From UBA5026 sp949065595 (GTDB lineage Bacteria; Bacillota_I; Bacilli_A; RF39; UBA660): a stretch of 5,997 nt of DNA. Where the stretch lies: NCBI GenBank assembly GCA_949065595.1, contig CARSXK010000040.1:1-5997 (forward strand). Reading direction: 5' to 3'. Position 1 is the stretch's first letter; every line of letters begins with the position of its first letter. Of this stretch, positions 1 through 4,300 are shown piece after piece. The translations under genes and the position numbers were made by a program. The notes under the pieces were generated by a model that did not search any database, was not told the DNA's origin, and worked only from the letters and a program-made list of their open reading frames with translations.

Positions 1-52
1 AAAGAATCAATCAAATAGATTAATAATTTCTATAAGATTGATTATACGAGGA
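1..52 (+). repeat. 52-bp direct repeat, copy 1
   Basis: These bases are repeated without a mismatch at 108-159, giving a period of 107 bp and a 55-bp spacer (53-107). The copy starts exactly at the window edge, so the true repeat may extend further upstream. After position 52 the two copies diverge. Each copy contains an interrupted palindrome and ends in GAGGA. The arrangement fits a tandem duplication of 107 bp; only one full period is visible. Confidence 0.95.
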
Positions 53-58
53 GCGTAG
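2..58 (+). CDS. Possible 3' end of an upstream gene (partial, 5' outside window)
   Basis: Window frame 2 is open from the first base to a TAG at 56-58 and would encode a C-terminus reading KNQSNRLIISIRLIIRGA. The peptide alternates charged and aliphatic residues, as a terminal beta-strand would. The same 17 residues, KNQSNRLIISIRLIIRG, are also encoded in repeat copy 2, where they precede Met and a TGA. Given the tail gene that follows, an upstream phage tail or baseplate gene is plausible. Eighteen codons are too few to name a family, and an open stretch this short could occur by chance. Confidence 0.35.
   Translation, partial: KNQSNRLIISIRLIIRGA
5..43 (+). other. Interrupted inverted repeat (hairpin), copy 1
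   Basis: AATCAATC at 5-12 pairs perfectly with GATTGATT at 36-43. After a symmetric AA/AA internal mismatch, ATAGA at 15-19 pairs with TCTAT at 29-33, leaving a 9-nt loop. No T-run follows, so it is not an intrinsic terminator. It sits 4 nt before GAGGA (48-52). It could be a protein-binding palindrome or an RNA hairpin near a ribosome binding site. Its AT-rich pairs make it only moderately stable. Its function is unknown. Confidence 0.6.
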
Positions 59-111
59 AAACAAATCCACAGGCAAGAGTTATTATAAACTCAAAAAATA
101 TAAATAGAAAG

Positions 112-150
112 AATCAATCAAATAGATTAATAATTTCTATAAGATTGATT
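112..150 (+). other. Interrupted inverted repeat (hairpin), copy 2
   Basis: This is an exact second copy of the palindrome at 5-43, with an 8-bp outer stem (112-119/143-150), an AA/AA internal loop, a 5-bp inner stem (122-126/136-140) and a 9-nt loop. It ends 4 nt before GAGGA at 155-159, so in mRNA it would stand just upstream of the ribosome binding region of the tail protein gene. It could influence initiation or mRNA stability, but this is inference from position only. Confidence 0.6.
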
Positions 151-154
151 ATAC

Positions 155-159
155 GAGGA
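155..159 (+). promoter_or_regulatory. GAGGA ribosome-binding-like site of the tail protein gene
   Basis: GAGGA is the only purine-rich Shine-Dalgarno match ahead of the ATG at 173, but 13 nt separate them, longer than usual. An ATG at 166 is better spaced (6 nt) but opens only an 11-codon frame ending at TGA 199-201. An ATG at 160 is followed at once by TGA. The frame used by the tail gene is closed by a TGA at 167-169, so 173 is its earliest ATG. Initiation there may therefore be weak or depend on coupling. Confidence 0.5.
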
Positions 160-172
160 ATGTGAATGAATT

Positions 173-937
173 ATGGATTTAACAAATCAAATTGTAAATG
201 AAGTAAATGATGTAATGGATGTATCTCTTGATGATTCTACAGTAGTAGAAGAAACTGGGACAAGTAGTGATTTTACTTTAGATGATATTTATTTCAAGGA
301 TGCGTTTACAAAAACGGCAGATAAACTGAATCTTGAAGTAAATAGTGCAAAAGTAGATTGTATCACTTCAAAAAATAATAAATTTAGTTTAGATGAAGAA
401 GGTAATTTAACGGTAAAATCAATTACTACTGAAAAAGACAATAGTAATAATTTGGATATGACTGAAGTTCTAAAAAAAGTTTATCCAATTGGAAGTTTAT
501 ATATGTCTATTAGTAGTACAAGCCCAGCAACTCTATTTGGAGGAACTTGGCAAAGAATTAATGGTTATTATTTGTATGCAGGAAATGGTGGAAATACTGC
601 TGGAAGTAATACTTCTGGGGGACCTAGTACAAACTCTACGGGAAGTACTGCAATTACAGTTGCTCAGATGCCTAGTCATACGCATATTCAAAATGCACAT
701 AATCATACAGAAAATCCAAAATGTTGGATGAATGATGATGCACATTATGATACACGTTTAAAATGTACAACAGGCTTTTATGCTGGTGCAGAGATTGCAA
801 CTTATTATACAGGAACTACCACTGCAACAAATCAAAATACAGGTGGGAGTCAAGGCCATACCCACACATTAAATAACCATACACATACTGTTACACCATT
901 AAGATACGAAGTTTATATGTGGAAAAGAACTGCTTAA
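173..937 (+). CDS. Phage tail/baseplate protein with collar-type (gp10/gp12-like) C-terminal domain
   Basis: This 254-residue protein is probably a receptor-binding or baseplate tip component of a phage or phage-like particle. Residues 1-50 are acidic and contain no hydrophobic signal segment. Residues 70-95 have the FSLDEEGNLTVKSI linker style seen in tail fibre proteins. From residue 104 comes YPIGSLYMSI, then TLFGGTWQRINGYYLYAGN, the hallmark opening of the T4 Gp10 C-terminal/tail-collar family. A Gly/Ser/Thr-rich loop follows, then MPSHTH. Histidine clusters H169/H171/H176/H178 and H229/H231/H236/H238 share the spacing HxHx4HxH; in T4 gp12 such HxH histidines bind metal inside a trimer. 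The end, YEVYMWKRTA, is typical of the family. The start is the first ATG after an in-frame TGA at 167-169. It is followed without a gap by the next gene. The domain call is from motif recognition; the host receptor is unknown. Confidence 0.88.
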   Translation: MDLTNQIVNEVNDVMDVSLDDSTVVEETGTSSDFTLDDIYFKDAFTKTADKLNLEVNSAKVDCITSKNNKFSLDEEGNLTVKSITTEKDNSNNLDMTEVLKKVYPIGSLYMSISSTSPATLFGGTWQRINGYYLYAGNGGNTAGSNTSGGPSTNSTGSTAITVAQMPSHTHIQNAHNHTENPKCWMNDDAHYDTRLKCTTGFYAGAEIATYYTGTTTATNQNTGGSQGHTHTLNNHTHTVTPLRYEVYMWKRTA

Positions 938-1317
938 TGTTCTTTTCTAACATATGGATTATTGCGATGAATTGGTTAAATTATTACCAACAAATGAAGT
1001 ATGAAGTAGATATTTTAGAAGTTCGGTTAAAAATGATAAAACAGTATGAAAAAAATTTAGAAGCTGAAAGAAGCCAAATAGAAAATACAATATATGTTCA
1101 AAGTAAATTATTAAATAAAATAGAAATGAGCTTGAATACATCTCAAAGGATTGAATTTAAATTATTAAAAGAGATTGTGATGGATGGTTCAAGTGTGACA
1201 AAAGCAATAGAAAAAGTTGCGTATGAGGTAGATAAAGATGTATCAACACTATGGAAATATTATTACCCGAGAGTGAAGAGTAAGATTGCGGAATTACAAG
1301 CATTAAAAACCAATTAA
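937..1317 (+). CDS. Small coiled-coil protein with helix-turn-helix-like C-terminus, function unknown
   Basis: The ATG at 937 overlaps the tail gene's stop (TAATG, 935-939), implying translational coupling; it gives 126 residues. A GTG at 919 (132 residues) and an ATG at 967 (116 residues, starting MNWLNYY) are alternatives. A weak GGAAAAG at 921-927 precedes 937. Residues 20-66 are rich in Lys, Glu, Leu and Ile with heptad-like spacing, so probably a coiled coil. Residues 70-117 look like packed helices: RIEFKLLKEIVMDG, then VTKAIEKVAYEV, a short turn, and DVSTLWKYYYPRVKSKI. This is reminiscent of the HTH of small phage regulators (RinA/ArpU or sigma region-4-like). The first ten residues from 937 are rather hydrophobic (MFFSNIWIIA) but too short for a membrane span. 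It may be a regulator, a chaperone or adaptor, or a structural protein; the family is not recognised with certainty. Confidence 0.8.
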   Translation: MFFSNIWIIAMNWLNYYQQMKYEVDILEVRLKMIKQYEKNLEAERSQIENTIYVQSKLLNKIEMSLNTSQRIEFKLLKEIVMDGSSVTKAIEKVAYEVDKDVSTLWKYYYPRVKSKIAELQALKTN

Positions 1318-1323
1318 GGAGGG
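1316..1323 (+). promoter_or_regulatory. Strong Shine-Dalgarno site of the RHS gene
   Basis: AAGGAGGG overlaps the last two bases of the preceding stop codon and lies 6 nt before the ATG at 1330. It is the best ribosome binding site in the window and fixes the start of the giant gene. No promoter or terminator fits in the 12-nt gap, so the gene is probably co-transcribed with the two before it. Confidence 0.9.
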
Positions 1324-1329
1324 AAAATC

Positions 1330-4300
1330 ATGAAAGAAATAGAATTAATCGATAAAAGAAGAGAAAAAGAAAAACATTTTTTACAAGAAAATGGCGAAAT
1401 TGTTGCTAGAATGTATGAAGAACCAATCCATTTTCTAAAAAATGGTAAATATGAAGAAATTGATAATACTTTAGTTTTAAAAGATGATTATTATATCAAT
1501 CAAAATAATGCTTATAAAGTATGGTTTGGACTACATCCTAGTGATGAATTGATGCAAATGGAAACATTAGATTACTATTTAAATATCAGACTCAAAACGC
1601 ATGGTGATTTTAGTATTCAAAAGAATCCTAATAAATCAATGTTAGAAGATAGAATTTGTTACAAGAATATTTTAGAAAGTATGGATTTGGATTATCAAGT
1701 ATTACCTACAAAGGTAAAAGAATCGATTGTGTTACATAATAAAGAAGCAAATATCAATGAATTAGAATTTATCATAAAAACAAATATGGAATTACATATT
1801 GTAGACGATAAGAGAATATGTGCAAACAAAGATGGGGAAGCTATTTTCTATCTAGATGCACCTTATATGTATGATTCTAATGATATTATAAATCGTAATG
1901 TATATTATCATTTAGAAAAATTAGGTCAAGAATATGTATTAAAGCTAGTTGTGGATCAAGATTGGTTAAATAATCCCAATATTATTTATCCAGTTGTAAT
2001 TGATCCTACCATCACAGGTAGTAAAGATGAAAATAGTGTATATGATACCTATATTTATCCAGGAGATACAGGGGTGGATAGAAACAATCTGCCTTATTTA
2101 AAAGTAGGAGTTGAAAAAATAAATGGTGCAGATGTCATCAATCGTTCTTTAATCAAATTTGATTTACCAGTGATTGGAACAGGAAGTTATATCACTCATG
2201 CACAACTAGAATTAACTGGATATCCAGACTTTACCAATTCATTGGAACAAGATTTTGTGAATATCTATCGTGTAACAGAAGCTTGGAATGAATCAACTGC
2301 CAATTGGAATACAATGAATGATAAATTTGATGCAAGCAGAGTAGAAGGTACTTTTGAGAGTAATCGAAATTACTTTGAAGAAAATGGCGCTATTCGTCCT
2401 TTTGGATCAAGTACAGATATTACAAGTTTAGTGCAAAAATGGTATACAGGTACGCCTAATTATGGTATTATGTTAAAAGCAAATACAGAACGATATCGTA
2501 CAGATATTATTCCTATGTTTTTTTCTAAAAATAATACTGTAACAGGGGATAATCCGAAACCAATATTAGAAATTACCTACCGAAATCAAAATGGATTAGA
2601 AAGTTATATGGATTATAACAAACAAGGATTTGGTATTGGAAGCACTTATCATAATACTTATAACGGAAATTTAACAGGAATATTTGATATTGGTGCAACG
2701 ATTGGTGGGAAATTGCCTGTTAGTTTAAAATTAGTTTATAATACCAACGATGTTGTTTTAGAGCAAAATCTTGGATATGGAATTGGGTATCGTCTTAATT
2801 TATTGCAAACAATTAAGGAAGAAAAAATCGACAATAGAAATTATTTAGCATACATAGATGAAGATGGAACAATTCATTACTTCTTGAATCAAAAGGTAAA
2901 ATATGAACAAAATGAAAATGGTTCTAGTGGATTTGTAACAACCACATATGAAAATACTTATTTTGATGAAGATGGTCTAGGTTTGGAAATTGAAAAAAGT
3001 ACAGATGGTACTTCTTATACAATGAAAGATAAGAATGGTAATCAGAAAAAATTTGTAAAAAGTGGTGAATATAGTTATTTAACAGAAATCAAAGATGTAA
3101 GCGAGAATAAAATCAGTATTACTTATGATAGTAATCATAGAATTACCAAAGTAGTAGATGCGAATAATCAAGCAATTAACCTTACATATGGAGTTAATGT
3201 AATTACAGTTACAAGTCCTGATCAAGTTATTACATTAGATTATTTAAATGATAATCTAGTAAATATTACTAGTATCCAAGGAGTTACTTATTTTGAAAAT
3301 ACCAATAATTTAATTACTAGTATTACAGATGTAACGGGTAAAAAAATAGAATATACCTATTATGAACAAAGTCCATATAAAGTGAAAAAAATAACAGAAT
3401 ATGGTCTCAATAATACGATAGGGGCCTTTTATGAAGTAGCATATGGTTTTAATGCAACAACCATTACAGACTCTAAAAATAAAGTACAAACGATTGTTTA
3501 TAATGCTTATGGAAACCCTATTTCTATGAGCAGTTTAAAAGATCATAATGATATTACAAATGCTTATGGAATGAAATTAGAATATGGGGAATCATTTAGA
3601 GGAGTAAATACATATGCGAATAAATTATTGGATCATCAGATTCCATTGAAATATGTAAAAAATTATATCAAAGATTCTAGTTTTGAAAAGATGGAAACTG
3701 ACTTTGTAGGTGATAGAAATGCAAATGTAGTATCATCTGTAAGTGCGGCTTATAGCGGGAATAGAGGTTTAAAAATAGAATGGGGACAAGGAATGGGCGC
3801 CTCTATGCCTGTGATAGTTCCTAAAGGCCACTACTATACATTTAGTGCATATGGAAAAAATGAGGTAGGAGAAACATGTATAACACTTGAATATAGAACT
3901 CAAAACAATGACCCATTTTTAAAACGTAGTGAACCGTTCAGTTCTAAAGATGAATTTTCAAGACAAGATTTAACGATTTATTATCCAGAGGATGCTACAA
4001 GTGATTTGATGGTTGGATTTGCACCAGAAACTTATATGGGAGTATGTTATATAGATGATATTCAGTTAGAAGAAGGACAAGTAGCTAATAATTATAATAT
4101 GATAGAAAATTCTGATTTTTCAGAAGGACTTTCATCATGGAATTTAAGTGCAACAAAATTCAAAGATGATACTGACATTCCTAGTGCAGATGTGTTTGAA
4201 GTAATCAATGTTACAGACACTCAAAAAGCCTTAAAAGTAAGCATGAACCCAGAGGTATCTAGTACTTTTTCTAAAACATTTAATGTAAAAGGAAAAGCAG

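Larger units (their letters stand above)
108..159 (+). repeat. 52-bp direct repeat, copy 2
   Basis: This is identical to positions 1-52 and lies directly ahead of the tail protein gene starting at 173. Its last five bases (GAGGA, 155-159) are the only ribosome-binding-like sequence before that gene. Because 107 is not a multiple of three, the same repeat is read in a different frame from copy 1: window frame 1 here and frame 2 in copy 1. Confidence 0.95.
19..165 (+). pseudogene. Start-less ORF remnant ending in the duplicated C-terminal peptide
   Basis: Window frame 1 is open for 48 codons between a TAG at 16-18 and a TGA at 163-165, which is unusual for such AT-rich DNA. It has no ATG or GTG until the last codon, and its single TTG (145) is six codons from the end. 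It reads VETNPQARVIINSKNINR and then KNQSNRLIISIRLIIRGM. The likely explanation is that this is the original 3' end of the upstream gene, separated from its body when a 107-bp duplication shifted the frame. The TGA lies only 7 nt before the ATG at 173, the spacing expected for two coupled operon genes. It may instead be non-coding leader. Confidence 0.35.

Noticed and set aside
58..104. Sigma-70 promoter (TATTAT at 81-86 with GAAACA 17 bp upstream; TATAAA at 99-104)
   Set aside because: The -35 match is only three of six, and TATA-like strings are expected by chance in DNA this AT-rich; a promoter here is possible but not supported.
5..150. Intrinsic terminators at the two hairpins
   Set aside because: The stems are AT-rich and followed by ATACGAGGA rather than a run of T.
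1..159. CRISPR array suggested by two identical repeats with a spacer
   Set aside because: There are only two copies, the repeat is too long (52 bp) with a 55-bp spacer, and it overlaps apparent coding sequence; a tandem duplication explains it better.
473..483. Possible -1 frameshift site (seven A bases at CTA AAA AAA G) in the tail protein gene
   Set aside because: The collar domain continues normally in the zero frame immediately after the A-run, and no meaningful alternative product was seen.
489..731. An 80-codon open frame on the + strand inside the tail protein gene
   Set aside because: It lies wholly within the recognised collar-domain gene in another frame, has no ribosome binding site and gives a low-complexity product.
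533..745. A 70-codon open frame on the - strand
   Set aside because: It is antisense to the tail protein gene. Its Ser/Ile/Cys-rich composition mirrors the G/S/T/N/H-rich coding strand.
959..1141. A 60-codon open frame on the - strand
   Set aside because: It is antisense to the coiled-coil gene. Its Phe/Leu-rich product is the complement of Lys/Glu/Asn codons and no ribosome binding site is seen.
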